Assembly (NCBI GenBank): GCA_963691815.1
Contig: OY829645.1
Location: 42,423,594-42,487,593 of the forward strand
DNA: 64,000 nt
Direction of reading: 5' to 3'
DNA from: Echiichthys vipera
Lineage: Eukaryota > Chordata > Actinopteri > Perciformes > Trachinidae
Below, in pieces: positions 1 to 40,006 of the stretch. The first letter of the stretch is position 1. Every line of letters begins with the position of its first letter. A program made the position numbers and the translations under genes. The notes below the pieces were generated by a model. It saw only the letters and a list, made by a program, of their open reading frames with translations. It was not told where the DNA came from and did not search any database.

Positions 1-1065
1 TTGCATCGTTTTTTTTATCTGCAAGGTATGTTTATAGCTTTGAGTGGTGTCTGTTAATGTCTCAGCTATAGGTCCGGGCTTAAGCCAGTGACTAGAAAAT
101 GTCTTTGAGTTAAAGTGAGAAGACACAGGAGGCCATCTGTATATGGCCTGGATGTCGATTAGTCCATTAGTCTGTAGAAAGAGCTGGATCTGTAGTCATA
201 ACCCACTAGTTCACTGTCCCTCTTACATATTGTATATCCCTCCTACATTGGCAGAGCAAATAAGCATGGCTGTCACGTAAATGAAGAGATGTCTCGCAGA
301 GTGATCTCCATTTACGGGCCCATCTGCTCTGCCAGACGCACTCCTGAAAGAATCAGTGTCAGGAGAACACCAAAACTGTGGAAGAGGCATAGCAGCCAAC
401 TTTGCATTAATTTACTAATCACATATCTTCTTATCTTTCCATGATGCCTTTGTTCTGTTTCAAGGAGATTGTAATAAGAGCTTCATCAGATGTATCAGGG
501 CTTAATTTTATGAGGAGTTGGAATTAATAAGCGCAGTATGGGAACAGGTGTATTAATAAAGGTGGTGATTAAATGATCCGTGTGAACGGATGGCCCAGCA
601 TGGGTATTTCAGTCCCCTCATTCTAAGGCTGCATGCTGTTATTCTTATTAAAAACATTGTTTATCATGTTTAAATGTCACTTCACATTTTTTCTCATCAG
701 ATCTCTTATTTCCTCATTTGTCTCTAATTGAACATCTGCTTGTGAAGTGGAGTGCTGACTCTGTGGAGGTTAGTGGTGAGTGAGCAGTGCCAGGCCTGAA
801 TACTGAAAGCTTATGTGCCCAGAAGGACTTACTTCATTACTTTGCCTTGAGGAAAGGTTTACTACCTGACAAGGCTGCCGTGGACAGCTGACTGGTGCTT
901 TTCATTTTGTCTTTGCCTACACCTCTCCATCCTGGCTGTAGCTTAAAAAGTCACGTGAAGGAGTGTGGCCCCCCTCGCCTGAGAATGGGAGCAAACGGAG
1001 GATTAGTTTTGCTGATCCTGGCAGCTGCAGACAAACACCTGACACTGTTCAGAGGTGTCTGCTAG

Positions 1066-1096
<31 letters not shown>

Positions 1097-1114
1097 ACAC
1101 ACACACAGACACAC
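1066..1114. repeat. (CA)n microsatellite
   Basis: CA repeat with two single-base interruptions (cagaca). Confidence 0.95.
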
Positions 1115-3183
1115 TAACATCCGCATAGCAGATTACTGTAAATGTTTTATTTATCCAAACCTCTCTCAGAGTTGGAGCTGCTCAGAAGGTGGAAATAATC
1201 TCATTGGTTGGCTGAAACCTCAGTTGGGAGAGCAAAAGTCCTACATACTTTTGTAAGGAAGGTCAAGTAAACAGCTAGCTTGGTTAGTAATCAAAGTAAT
1301 AATTGGGCATGTTAATAGAAAATCCTCCTCTTTTTATAATCCACTCATAACCATTAAGGCTGACGTCTTCTGGTCAGTTGGATATATGGACCAGCAGCAT
1401 TTCTCCTCCTTCTTTGTTATTGTTCAGCACTTGTGGGATGTGATGGTTTGTCCGATGTATCCCACCCTTCCTCTACTGAACATATTTTAATTAGCAGCAT
1501 CCAGAAAAAATGTGCAGCATTCAGCACAGAATAAACTCTCAGCATCATGACTAACCCCTGACTTGATTATATTTTATGAACGGTAAAAAGCAAGTTAAAT
1601 GCTTTATTTTACTTGCTTTTCTTCTGCCATTCATTTTATTCCATGCTGTGTGTCTGACCCTTGGCCACTGGGCTGCCCAAGTCATTTCGCTGTATAGTTG
1701 GATATAAATCATTATTATGACATATTTGTGGCTCTAAGCAGAGGGGACTGCACCATGTGTGTCATATGCTGTGATCATCCGATCAATTTGGATTACAAGA
1801 AAAAGTAGATCATGATGTTGATTACTTACTGTGATTTTTGATCATGAGCATGAGCATCTGTTAATGTTACAAACATATTTTCCACTGGATATTGTCAGTT
1901 CCTTCACTTAGACATTAGCATGAACCCTGATCATTGAATTGACCTTTTTTAGGCTATGCAGATGCAGACTCATGCTATATATACGTACCCATATATACCA
2001 TATATACTAAAATGAAATGAAACAGCCTTGTTTGAAAATGTAGTGAATGTCATATGGACAAATGAAACTTAAATGTGTGTGTTTCTATTTGATTTTGCTT
2101 GCATAAGATATATGCACAGCTAACATACATATTTAGCTTTACAAAACTTAGCCATCTGAGGGATTCATGAGTTGATTAGTTGATTCGTTAGCTTAACTGT
2201 GTTGCTGACACACAAACAAATTTTCTCCTAATTGTCAACCTAAAAAATGTAATTTCAGTTCATATGTGGCTTGTGAAAAAATGTGTCCATTATTTACTTC
2301 AGTGGCTACGTTCACCTCTCCCAGGATCTGCCATTGGTCTCCTTAAGAGACGGGACAGTGAAGAAACACAAATGACACAGATACAGGAAATAATGACTTG
2401 CGGCGCCTACCTTTTAAAATACCTCTGACATACCTCATTTGACAGTTTGACAAACCCCTCGCACAAACAGTGATACACCAATTGATGCCTGGCAGCTAGG
2501 CAATGACTGGCTTGTCTACCTTTGGATTTCTCCACGTGCTGTGTGCCTGGGAAGTTAGGATTCTGGCCTTCGCCAAACACATTGGTTGGTCCACGCCCTT
2601 ACAGCAAATTCTCCTCTACTATAAAAAGTTAATTATACCGTTTGAAAATACACAAAATTAAGCATAAATGTAACTTCTGTTTTACTTTACCAAACATGTA
2701 CAAGCTAAGCAGCTAAACAGGGTGACGTTGGGACAAAATAACTTACTTTTCCCCATTATACTTCAAATGATTGGACAAACTATCCCAACTGCTATAGCAG
2801 AATAATTTTTTCATTTTCTAGCCTTCTACACATCGTCATGTGGGTTGATGCTGACTTTTTGCACAGTATCATGGAGCCATGCAGTGCATATTGATGAATC
2901 ATTTACAGTCTGCTAGCAAAATAATTTGTGTAAGGTAAATTGCACAAGAATTGAAAGCTTGAAGAAGTGTAACTTTAGGGTGCTGAGATTATTTAACGGT
3001 CATTTGATTATTAGTAGTATCAGTTCCAGACATTAATCTTGTAGCAAAAGACTGAGGGCAAATTTCACAGAAGGATTGTGCAGCGGCTGCTAAACCTGGG
3101 CAACAAGAAACGTTAATTTTAGAATTGTTGACTATATAATAAATGATGACACTTTCATTTCATTCAGAAGATATATATATATC

Positions 3184-3225
3184 AATCAGAATTAGAAATA
3201 CTTTAATAATCCCCAGGAGAAATAT
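3184..3225 (-). mobile_element. Fragment of L1-like LINE 3' end
   Basis: The stretch aattagaaatactttaataa plus tccccaggagaaat parallels the 3' end of the LINE at 42108-42165 (tttatttatcccgagggaaa). On the minus strand it reads as the end of the LINE 3' UTR. Only this short tail is recognisable. Confidence 0.45.
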
Positions 3226-6200
3226 TTAACAATCAAGAGGAAAGACAGACGTTGCAGGCTTTATATATAGATCTTTAAACTTTGACTTATGGGCAGGGTT
3301 ATCCCAGTTGAAGGACACTTCAGTGATGGACACTTTGCTTTTCTGTCATGCTCACAAGCATTCATTGAATTTGTCAATGTTGAATTTGTTATTCAACATG
3401 ATTAACAGATCTGACTCCCAGTCATTGTGGTTGTGCCCCCCACAACCAACTGCATCACTCACAGTGTTTATCCTTTAAATAATTTCAGACTTCAGGTCAT
3501 TTATTGTCTTATTTTTTGTATCTATCAGTCTAACTGTACATCTGCTACATTAGCAAGTATTTCTCCTCTGGTGCAGGAGGGGGGGTTGTTAAACATGTCT
3601 CTGTGAAAAAATATGGTGCTGACTGACTAAACTCAAGTAAATCTCTGACCAGAGATAAAGTGGATTGTGAGATGTTTGCTGAGATTAGGTCAAAACCCTC
3701 TCTACCCATCTGCATCCCACGTACTGCTTGCTGGGATTATTTTTATCTGAAAGACTGTGGCTGATATCATTTTTCAAAGTGAGAATCCGCCAACGCAGCA
3801 TGAGTAATCCATCTTGGTTCCTCTGACAATTTCCTACGGAACATGTGTGTGCTCTTTATTCCTGAAGGGATACCTCAGCACACGAGAAGAGATGAATATC
3901 TCTGGAAGGGGAATAAACCAGGAGAGCAATTTGTGATTAAAGGAATCCTCTGGAAGTACATACACAAACCTCTCTGCAGCCCAGTCCAATATACTCCCTC
4001 TCCCCGCAATGCAATTACCAACACAATCAAATCACGCTCCACAGACGGGAATTAAGATGTTCTCAATCAGCCTGCTTCATTAAGACACCTTCCGATAAAA
4101 AAAAATGCACACTTTTACACTACATTTATTCAGAGAGGGTTCATTTGCACTGAGGTCCTTGACAGTGTGTGTGTGAGAGTTGTTTTTATTGTTATTTTTT
4201 CATTATAGGCACAATATTTTCATGCCTGGGGACATTAGGTGAGCCTGAGCACTTAATTGTTCAAGTGAGACCAGATACCAAAATGTGTCGCACATTTCAT
4301 TTCATCTATATCAGCATTTAATTGGGGCTTACATTTTCTTGTTATTTAGAAAATAAATCTGGCAACCAATTCCTCGAAATGTCCTACCAAACTATACTTA
4401 GGACAGTTAGTATTATAATGCAGTACACAGGTGTACCATTCCTAATGTATCTATCAAAAAAAGTAATACAAAGAAAGAAACAGCTTAATTCATTCTAGCT
4501 GTTGAGGCTATGGAGAAGAACTTGCTATTTCCCTGCTGACATTATGATAATACACACTGGAGCAGTAGTGGTAGTGTGCATTTCACAAGAGTAAGAGATT
4601 AATACTTGCGTCGCACCCCTGTCCCCTGGGTGTGTTTTTATCAAGCAACAATATTGCCAAAGAAGCTTTAATGCTAGCCGGTGCCCTGGAGACAATTGTC
4701 AATACACAGTGAACCAAAAGGTAGTAATTTTAAGTATTGCCTGCAACTTACTCCACTGTTAATGTAGCCCTGCCATAACCCTGCTGCCATTTGCAGAGCT
4801 TGCCTTTGTTGAGATCTGGAAAATGAGTGCTTATGTTGTATCAGTCATTCTTATTCACTAGCTCAAACAAGAGCTCCATGCAACAGTGGTCACAAAGGCA
4901 CTTGTTGTTGAGCTTTGATTGACACCTCCAAAAGGTCCCTGTCGAACAGCATTTCCTACTCGATTGATTATAGTTGTAGTTTCGTACAGCTGAAAGACTG
5001 GAAGGGTAAACTGTAATCGAGCTGCCTAATAACTTACACTGAGGGAGTGATTTGTGCTTCTTTTTTGGCTACCAGGTGTTTTATTGCGATCAGGCTTAGC
5101 ACTGACTCACTGGCATATTTGAAGCAGCCCAGTGCTGCGTTTCAATAGTGGTTTAACATGCCCTCATTCCCGTCCCGTCAGCACTTGCCCGCGGGGGAAT
5201 CCTCGTCGCCATCTTGTCGTTCCAACTGTCTTAAAAACTGAAGTGAACTTGGTGAGATCAACCCTCGGAGAGCTGAGTTAACAACGAAGGTCACTTCAGA
5301 GGTGGATATCTCCCACAATGCACATGCAGTTATGCATTTGGTGGAAGAGAACAAGCCCATGGGTAGGTGGCAGTAATGTAAAACTCCACTATCTGACATG
5401 GTTTTCAGTTCCAGTTTTCTATAAATATTATCTTATTATAAGTCTGTATTCTTACTTGTGTGGGCTGTTCGCCTGTTTAGCAGGTCGTTTCAAAAGAAAG
5501 CTTATTGATAGCTTAATATTTTACTGAAAAATTAGAAGTTGCAGTACATATTTAGTCTACTTATTTTAGTTTATATATCTATGCTTGACTGGTATGGTTT
5601 CTTCTCAACGTTATCTGTAAACGCATGGAATAAATGTTATTTTAAATGTATCATAGCAGTAATAATGATGATAATCATGATACAGATCACAAACAGAGGT
5701 TTCTGAATCAAAGACAGATGCAGCTGTTTACAAAGTGGGGATGGTGCCGAGATATTGCAATCATCCATAGAAAACACCTTTATCTCATTGAAATGAGTAT
5801 AGAGGTATTTGTAATTATTTGTATGAAGCAGTACAGCTCTAAACCTACAACTGATGGTGGATCCATGATAGTTTGGGCTAAAGTGAACGAGGGCAGGTGC
5901 GTTTCAATTAGTGCCCCGCTCCTCCCCCTGCCTAGTTTCACTCTGCTCTCCAAGTGGCCTCTGTGTGACGTTACGTTACACCAAGGGATGGGGGAAGTGA
6001 AGGAGGGCATGTTGAACAATAATGAAGCGAAGCTCTAGTTTTTTATTTTTTTACCTGTACTCTATATTTCCATCCCACCACTTGTCATAGTATTATTGGT
6101 ACTCCTATTAATTTTTGCATGTTAGATTCAACACATTGCTCACCCTGTAATGAGATATCAGAACATTACATGGTCATACAGCGTCTCATACAGTTTTATA

Positions 6201-7153
6201 GTACTGCAGTCAGACTTATGTTCCACTCTTGACCCTACGCGTGGCATCATATAACGCAAGACATATGCTGCCCTTAGCACCAATTGGAAGCTGCACTGCG
6301 TGGACCACTCACAGTCCAGGAAATACCATGCTTATATTGGTTTAATAACTGGAAAAATGTATAATCTCAGCAATGAGATTAGGTTATGAAAGCAGCACAG
6401 CATGCAGCATAGATGCCATATACTGTAGGCCATGCAGTTGTTTTCTGACTTTATATAGCCTTAACTTTAAGTTGTAATCCGAAGAATTGAGATACCATGT
6501 TTCTAGGGGCCTCTTTGGGGGTGAGATGTAACTGCAGACGCACCTCTGGCACTTCATCTCCCAGAGTTCCTTTGGAAACCCAACAGTGTCAACTGTACAA
6601 CGTCAGTAGATTGGCAGCTCCCACCTCCGCGATACAGCGCGATGCCTTCACATGCTCCATATGTCTGTTAATCCTCCATTGTGAGTCATCAGTAATGAAA
6701 TGTTACTACAACGGTCAGATACAGTAGAGCGAGCATGACACAGAATTCAGAATTAGACACTTTGTTACATTACACTTTCACTTGTCAGAAGTTAGAAGTC
6801 CCCGTTTTCTGGGTACAATGGAACGCAACATAATCAACAGTGAAGAGCTCCAGCTGTGCAGACCAACCGCTGCTTATTGATGTAAGACACATCACTAACT
6901 GTGCGGCGCATTTGAATATAGAGAGAGAATGTCACTACGGACACCCAGATGGTATTTCTCGGCAAAGAGGCAATTAAACGTGCTGTCATTAGTGGGTCAT
7001 ATGATCAATTTGTTTGAACTCACTCTTTGATAGATAGGAAGTTAAAAGACAATTAACTAGATGAAAATCTTACCAATTATAACTTTAAACTACAACAACA
7101 GCAACAGGCACAGCAAGAGGTGAACAGGAGCAGAGGGGGCTGCTATGGGAGCG

Positions 7154-7182
7154 AGTGTGTGTGTGTGTGTGTGGGGGGGGGG
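7154..7182. repeat. (GT)n followed by G-run
   Basis: About 18 bases of GT run directly into ten consecutive G. Confidence 0.9.
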
Positions 7183-10100
7183 CTTTTTAAGAGGTAGGGA
7201 GGCTGGAAATAAGGGGCGCTGCAACTAAGAGCAGGGGGGTGCATCTGCCTGAGCTGGTGTGGGAGTTGTACATAAAAAATAATAGGGGCAGCTGTTTTGA
7301 TGCATGTCGTAAGCCACAAGTGTGTTTTGGCCTTTGAACCTCGGTGTGTACCCTCAGCTTCTTGCCTACATAGTTGTGGGAAATAAGCGGTGATAGTCAT
7401 CACAATAAGGCTAAATGTCAATTAAAGATGATTTTGGGGTCAGGTTTGTTCAAGCTTGTTCAAGATTCTTATTGTTTTCTCACATGAAAACCACAGAACT
7501 TCAACAGGACTTCCTGAATCTCATCTTTTCTCCTAGACATTTTCGTTGATTGTAATCACCCTCCTTCTTTACCCTTCTTTTTCACTCTCGCAAGAGCTAC
7601 ATGATAGAAACGTCAGCAACACGCCCACTTGCCTACTGTGAATTCTCTGCCCAATGAGCTGCTCTATTCACACAAGGGCTCAAACAGACATTACAGACTT
7701 TGTGCTAAGGGGCTGGCAGGGTAAAGTATGTTTAAGGCCTGGTCCGACTGAATTGGACATTTGTGTTCTCCCATACAGCTCCTCTGGATAATGTTTTGCA
7801 GTGCATATGTGAAAGGGGCTTAAGATGCTAAGTCTAGAGCCAAGCTATAGCAGCTTTGTGAGGCCATACTTAATAACAAGGGTGATATGAGCTAAACTTT
7901 AATGTCAGCATGCTAAAATACTGACATTAGCATAATAACACAACACACTGAGTGTCTTTTTACACCCAGGTACAAATAGTATATATTTATATCCTACCAG
8001 GGTCAAAATGTTCAAATTGGGTCAAATTGCCCTGTTCACCATGATAGTTTAGTTTAGATCAGTTTAGTTTTAGTTAGTAGTATGTTAGCACTAAATAAAA
8101 AGATTTTAGGGAAATTTTGACCTGTGGCAGAACTTGATGAACAGTCTGAGTGTTACCAAAGTTATTACAATTCATTACTTTGTATAACATTTCATGGAAA
8201 TTCATCCAATAGACATTTTGCCCAGAACAGCCTAGCTCGAGGGTAGAGCCACGCTAGTGTGGTTAAAAAACTGAAAGAGAAAGAAAAATTAAGTTTATGT
8301 TGAGTATGGCCTGAGCTAGGTTGTCATTCAGCATTACAGCAGAATTATCTTCACTACACTTAACTTGTTTTTTGAGAGGTGTTTGTTTTTTTTACTCTGT
8401 CTTGGCTTCAGGCTTTGGTTGGGAAAAGCTTTACATTTCAAATCACCTCAAAGCTAATCCTCTCCTATCATAGGGCCATGTGGTAATGCTCTGATCATTT
8501 GCTGCATCTAATGATCCCTGTGACAAGGTGAGAGTCTTTGGCAGAGGTCTGAGTACAGCAAAAATCAATATCAATTACACCTTTATCGGAGAATTGTCAA
8601 AAGTGAATGCCCAGGTGTTCCTCCAGAGTGAGCCAATTGCTTTGTTGACTGAAAAAACAAAAAAATATTTAAAAATCAAGAGAGTACCTGCTTTGTGGTC
8701 TCTAATTGACAGTTAACCTTGATGTTGAAGACATCACAAGAAAAGAGAACGCGTATTCGTTTATTTGTGATGCTGCATAAAGGAGACATCTGAGAATTTG
8801 TACCACAGTTGCAACGGGCCCGGCAGGCTGTAGCATCCTGGGTCTACGCTGCACAGCTTGCCTTGATTTATGCTACTGACAAGGCCGTTTCTTTCCTGCA
8901 CAGCACACTGTGGGGAACCTAAAGGAGAGACAGCCTTTCAATTTATCTCAGACAGCCCATCCCCCCTTTGCACTTCTCTGTTTTTAAAGCAGCCAAAGCA
9001 TAGATCAACACATGAAGTTAGGTCCCACCTTTTGTCCCGGCTCAGAGGATATGGTGACCTCGCCTCTTTCTCCGCACACTCGCCGCATTACAGCCTCTAA
9101 CCTCCAGCACTGTTAGCTACACTGACGTTTTGATACAATTATGATTAGAAACATCACCCGCAGGTAGGTCGATGATGGTCAGTGGGGTTCGGAAATAGTA
9201 ACACAGACACACCTTACCTTATCTGTGAGCTTTCCGTGGCAGGCAAACACAATATCAAACACATCCCCTGCAGTTCTTTTATACACTTACTTTTTCCATT
9301 TACTTGTCTGGTATTTGGAAGTGGATGTCCCCTTCAGTGGTGAGTAGAGCAAGCTGTGTGCGCACTGAGGCAATAGTCTTTGTGTATAGAAGGCCATAGC
9401 TGAGACTAATTATTTGGTGGAATCACTGTAAGCTTGCGACGATCTCTCTTCCTGTGGTCTCATGGCTGAGTAATCCCAATGATAGAATCTTAACCCCTAT
9501 TTTCACAAGCCTTTTTTATTTACCCTGTTAATTAAGTAGAGACACATACAGGCCTCCACCTGCTGTCATGCTACCAATCAGCCGTGGCCTCTCAGAGTCA
9601 CTAAGTATTCATGAACAGTCCTGTTTGAAACGCTCAAATCAAACTCTAATCTGTGATTAGGCGTAGTGTTTCAATGTTGAATTTTTATGAGTGTACTCCT
9701 ATTCTTCAACGGCATTAATGAGTTAGCGTGTTTACATGGAAAGCGAGCTAACATGATTCTATTATTTGAGCACGAGGCTCCAGCTGCTGCCATAGTCGCT
9801 CTACATTCCTCTCCCACACTTCAGTTCAAAGCCGCGTCTCTCAGCGCACAATTTTCTTGACTTTTTTTATGGCTCATTATTTGGATTGTGACAGTTTCCG
9901 CTCTCAATGCCGAGTTTATCAAACAGATCAAAGACAAAATATGTCTGAATGAAACATCAAAACAATGCTTTCAAGAGCCTTTTTGATTGTGAGGAAGCTT
10001 ACAAAAAGACAATGTCTGCATCTGTTAACAGCGTCTCAAAGAGAATGTAAGGAAATAACAAAAACAGGCTTTTACGTTGGACCAGGTTCTTTCCTGCAAT

Positions 10101-12599
10101 TTCCACTTCACAGTGGCCGTGATAGCTGCTCCGTGACTGATGTTATTTGTCTCTTTCATCTTGTCACAGAGCAGGGAGGATCAACACTGTACAGGCCCGG
10201 TCCTCGGAGGCTTGATCTCATCCAAAATACACACCTGTGTTTTTTATGATTATACGAGTACATTTGGCCATCTCGCCTTGTTCAAAATAATCACCTCCTT
10301 TTAGGAGAGTTATTGCTTTGTCCATTAAACCTGTGTGAGGCAGGGATGAAAGGAGGCACTTGTGTTCATCTCACCTGTGAATTATTGATACCTGCCCCTT
10401 CGCTGGCTTCTCTCGGGATGGAGGTGGGAAACGTCTCCTCACATAATGAGCACATTGCACAGACATGTTGTCAGGGCCATGGCAGAGACGAAGGAAGGCA
10501 GGAGCAAAACTGAAAAGTGTTAATAGTAATCCTCCATCTCTTATTCACCACAGCTGTGCCTCCACTGTATTTGACCTCATCTGCTCTTCTATTAGCTTCA
10601 CACTAAAATGACGAACATTTATGCAGACAGCCGGTCGGTTCCTCTTTCTGTACTGTCTAAGAAAGGAAAGTGCTTTTCCAGTCCACATAAAACACTTCAA
10701 AAAACGGTAAGGAATGTGGTGAATGGCTACAGTCTTGGCTCCAGAGGAAGGCTGCTGAGGATTTAACTCTCTTTAAGAGCCATTGTGCAGCACCACTTGT
10801 TCGCTCTCCACAGAGCCTCCTCTTACAAGATGCATGGTGCACAAGTAACGTGATAACTATTTTGTCCCTGAGGAAAAGGGGATTGTGGATATACAGAGCA
10901 CAAAGCACAGATACAGGTATTTAGTTATGTTGAGGTATTGCTGTGAGCCTTGTGCTGGTTGACTTGAACTGGGTCAGTTTGTTCTAGTGGAAATTGTGCT
11001 TTTCTTATGTTTTCACCCTCATTGATTGCAAATAGCTCTAGTTAATTGATAATAGATTTGATAAAAACTGATTGTTCCCTTTAGATAGCATGAGTCATCA
11101 GACAAACCGTGCTTTATACACAGAGCGCTGCAATGCAATGTAATTAATGTATAGTAGTTGTTTTAATTGTGCTTACTCTGCTCAGGGTTATGGCCAGTTG
11201 CAGGATTGTGGTACCCATTAATGGGCCATTTTCTTTAAAATTTATCAGCCTCCAGGTTTGATGTCATTAACTGTGGGCCATCCTCACAGCGATATGCCCC
11301 TCATGTAACTGATGGTCATTGTTGGCTACTTTGCATTCAGCACTTTCCTTGCAGCCTGATATGAACCAAAAGTCTCCACTCAGCAGCACCAAGCGGTTTT
11401 AGAAGTACATTCTCTTACATTAACTGTCTCTGCATTTTCTTATCACATCAACCACTTGACGAAGACCCAGTGTAGACAGATAAGCGGGGGGGTAACACTA
11501 TGTCACGCCGTATCAACTGCATTTCACATACAAGTACCAGTCAAATGCATCACTGCTGCAAAGAAGAAAACACCCTGCACACATAACAGAGTGATCATAA
11601 CAGTGAGAGCTGATTAACTGTTTTCTGTGCCATGTGTCATTTAGACGTTGAACTATATAAAACTCCTCACTGTTTCAGTGCGGACTGCACCATCAGGTAT
11701 CTTGAACTTTGAAATGGTTGTTTGATTCGCTCAAAAGCCGGAGTGACATCAGTCTAGAAAGCTAGTGTGCTGATAACAGGTTTGTTACTTGTTATTGTGG
11801 CCATATTGCAGTGTTATTTAGTTCAGTAATAAGTATTTGAATACAGTAGGGACAGAATGTTTTAATCAGTGCTTTACAGTTAGAGCAGTGGAGAGTCAAA
11901 GGAATAGCCACTAATCTGTCAGATGAATGAGTGTTAATACTACTTTTAATTTGACTTTCTCTTAAAGTGATTATAAAAATATGACACTGGTTTTCATCTT
12001 TCATTACTGGTCTTACTACTTGTAGATGAAAGGGGCAGCTTGAAGTGACAGGCTCACAGATAATTGTCACGCCACTCTGCAGTTCTATGGAGCTTCACGG
12101 CGCCTTTCAGCTCAGTGTTTTTGACCAACCTGACCAGCATTAAACAGCCGACTGACTACGATTTAGCAAATGGACTGCAAACCTGAATAATTTAAACAGT
12201 AAAAGGAGGTGTTGCATTTGAAAACGCCCATATCCGAATCATTTGGACGGACGACAGTCAAAGTTTGTGTAATGCCCAATTGAGCCTATGTGTGAATATC
12301 GCAATTTATTTTTGCACTCAGTGCGGAACGTTACTCATTGCACAAGTTCCCACCCGGCCCGTAATACTGACGCACAGGATGCAACACGGGAGAAATGAAA
12401 CGGATGAGAAGTGCGATGAGTTGTTGTTGGGTTCAGTGGGCGAAATTGAGTTAAAAAAAACAAACAAGTAAAAATGTGGATAAGAGCACGAGGTTTCCAC
12501 ATTCTTGAATATACCGTACCAAGCACTGTTTAATTTTTTATAAACCCAAACAAATGTGTTTCAGATGTAAAAGTTTACAAAAAGTTCGTTCTCACTGAT

Positions 12600-12790
12600 A
12601 AAAATAAACACATTTTGTTGTTAAACTCATTGTTGTGTGTATTCATTAATTAAGTAATTGACCAAAATCCATTTAAATTGAAAAAATGTTGCTTCTTAAG
12701 TCAAACATTGATATGTGATTAATCGTGGTTAATTAATTACAAAGCCTCTAATTAATTCGATTTTTTTTAATCGTGTCCCACCACTAGTTT
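12600..12790. repeat. AT-rich possible repeat relic with ATTAATCG motifs
   Basis: Paired motifs gattaatcgtggttaattaa and aattaattcg...ttaatcgtgtccc form imperfect palindromes like those seen in some fish DNA-transposon relics. No transposase frame could be supported. The call is tentative. Confidence 0.3.
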
Positions 12791-13214
12791 CTATAATTCT
12801 GCTCACACAAAACCAGAAGATAACAAACATCCAAGAAAGAAGAAGAATGGTCATTTACACAAAGATGAAAATTAAATAAATTAAATTAAATTAAATTAAT
12901 AGTAAGGGCTGACGCAAAAATCATCAATAAAATAAAAAATAAAATGAGCATTTGCCATGTGGCCAGAAACATAGTCTAATGTGTTAACAGGAAACTTTAA
13001 ATTAAGATAAGTGAATAAAAAGAGTGAAAAGAAAAACCTACATCTCAACTGAAGGGGTTGAAAATTATACTATTGCTAGTAATCACTCACTGTGACTTTG
13101 GAAATCTGCACTTTTCTAAAAACGGTTAAAGCTTAGATATTTAAACTACGGTACCAAAATGCATCATGGCTTAGTCTTATTTGAGTTTCTGGCTACACAA
13201 TAGTCAATGTTTCC

Positions 13215-13563
13215 CTGTAGTACTGAAGCCCTGAAAGGCAAGGTGAAAAAAAAAACGTTTTTTCAGGCATTGTTGGCCAAAACCTAAATTTATCTCTATG
13301 TACGAGATAATATCTCAGTCTCTTCGCAGTATGATCCCATCAGATTTTATATCTCCATTATGTTTTACAGACGTTTGAAGTAAACTGAGAAGGTAAAACA
13401 TTTGGTTATTCTGCATTTTGCTGAACTAACTTGCTGAACTTTACTGAGCCTAATAAAGCCTTAAATATTATATCCGACATAGGAGATAAACTAAGGTTTT
13501 AGCCAACAATGCCACCAAAAAAATATTTTTTCCCCCTAGCCTTTCAGGGCTTCTGTACTGTAG
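13215..13563. mobile_element. Foldback (MITE-like) element with ~80-bp inverted arms
   Basis: The left arm (13215-~13300, ctgtagtactgaagccctga ... ttggccaaaacctaaattta) is matched in inverse by the right arm (~13486-13563, aaggttttagccaacaatgc ... tttcagggcttctgtactgtag). The arms differ by scattered substitutions and a variable A/T run. The loop has no long frame. No clear target-site duplication was found, so the superfamily is unassigned. Confidence 0.8.
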
Positions 13564-14347
13564 AAATTTTAGCTGCTACTATAAAACATTTAGCTGCCAA
13601 GTGCTAACTAACAAAACAGCAAAGTTGTGGGCTGTAAACCCCTAAAAAATGGTTTAAAGATGCCAAAACACTGTTAAACTCAGGGGAACTGTAGAGTCGG
13701 GCGGATAATTCTTTGTGGTTCTGTGACTCCTTTGACTCATAGGTGAACAGAGCAATTTATAGGACACACATCATTCCCCCCCTCACAATCAGGCTGCTAC
13801 CGTTTCATATTTACAGTGTGCAGATTCAGCAGAGCATTTCAGATAATTAAAACTCCATGTACTTTGATGAGTTGGTCCACCCTTGATTCCTCACAGTGCC
13901 TTGCTTTCAAGGGCACACTTTACATTTTTGCTTGTTATTTAGAAAATGTCAAGTTTCGTTAAGGCCTTTTGACCTTTTTTTAAGCACTTGTGGCCATTGT
14001 ATAAAGGGCATGAAGCCACTGTTGTCCTAGATATCTTGAAGCCACGTGCTGAATTTATCACCACTGGAAATGCGATCCAATTCCTCATCATTGTCATCTG
14101 TAAAGAAGCAGAACTTAATGAGAGACACTGAGAAATGGTCTCTGTCTTAGTCACTTGTCTTTGTCTATGTCAACCCAATGCCACACAGTTTAAATTTAAC
14201 AATGCAAACACAGCACATTTGTCACTAATAGTACACGCTGATGTTGTAGAGTAATTATTTTCTGTTTTGACTGAAATTGCTTTGGGGATAACGATGACCT
14301 GGACAAATGAGACCATTCACAGGCTGATTTTCTGTTTTTAACTACAG

Positions 14348-39345
<24,998 letters not shown>

Positions 39346-40006
39346 CAAACAGCACGTTGCATCTGATGTGGAGACAGCTCTACTGCGGAACGCAAACACA
39401 GCCCACTCTGGTGTAACTAGATCCATTCATTTAGATTTTAGAGGCAGAAGGAAGAAATAAATAAAAAAACGCCATTGAGATGACAGGAAGGAGTCCCCTT
39501 CAGCACCCAGGCTAAGTAAAGGAGATTGAGCGATGTCGTGACTATGTTGTTACCAAAGCAGCTTTCATAAGAAAAAAAAATAAAAGAGAAAAAAGTCTTA
39601 TATGCATCTTTTTGTATGACATGTTGAGCTTTTATAGATTTCTTTTTCCTTAATCAATTTGAAGTCAGTCTAGGCTTACCGGGGTGAGAACAACTGCATG
39701 GCAAATAACATCATACATTTTCCGGTCTGGGGGTTAAGAATGTGGTTTGACAGTGCACCTTTTGTCCTCTACAATAAGAAAATACTTGTAGACCAGAATA
39801 GTTTCTTTTCTTCAAGTGAATGAACTATTAACTGTTACCTGTTACATCTCTGCATTTCTGTTTCTGCAATATGTCAGAAGTGTTTCACTCAAAGGTTGGC
39901 ATCGACATTGGGGTTTGTCATTACTGGTCATCTTACTAAGAGAAGAGAGGATAAGCATTTGAAGTAGCATTTGTATATAGACAATTTGGTAATGGACATG
40001 TCTATA

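Larger units (their letters stand above)
1..14347 (+). other. Contactin intron upstream of the Ig5 exon (no exon seen)
   Basis: No stretch with paired splice sites and protein similarity was found on either strand. The short frames here have no recognisable domains. It holds a CA repeat (1066), a LINE-tail fragment (3184), a GT/G tract (7154), possible AT-rich repeat relics (12600-12790) and a foldback element (13215). The rest reads as ordinary AT-rich intron. Regulatory elements may exist but cannot be judged from one sequence. Confidence 0.6.

Noticed and set aside
5131..6030. Similar phrases gtgctgcgtttcaatag and ggtgcgtttcaattag
   Set aside because: Thought to be ends of a DNA element, but they are in the same orientation and no inverted partner was found.
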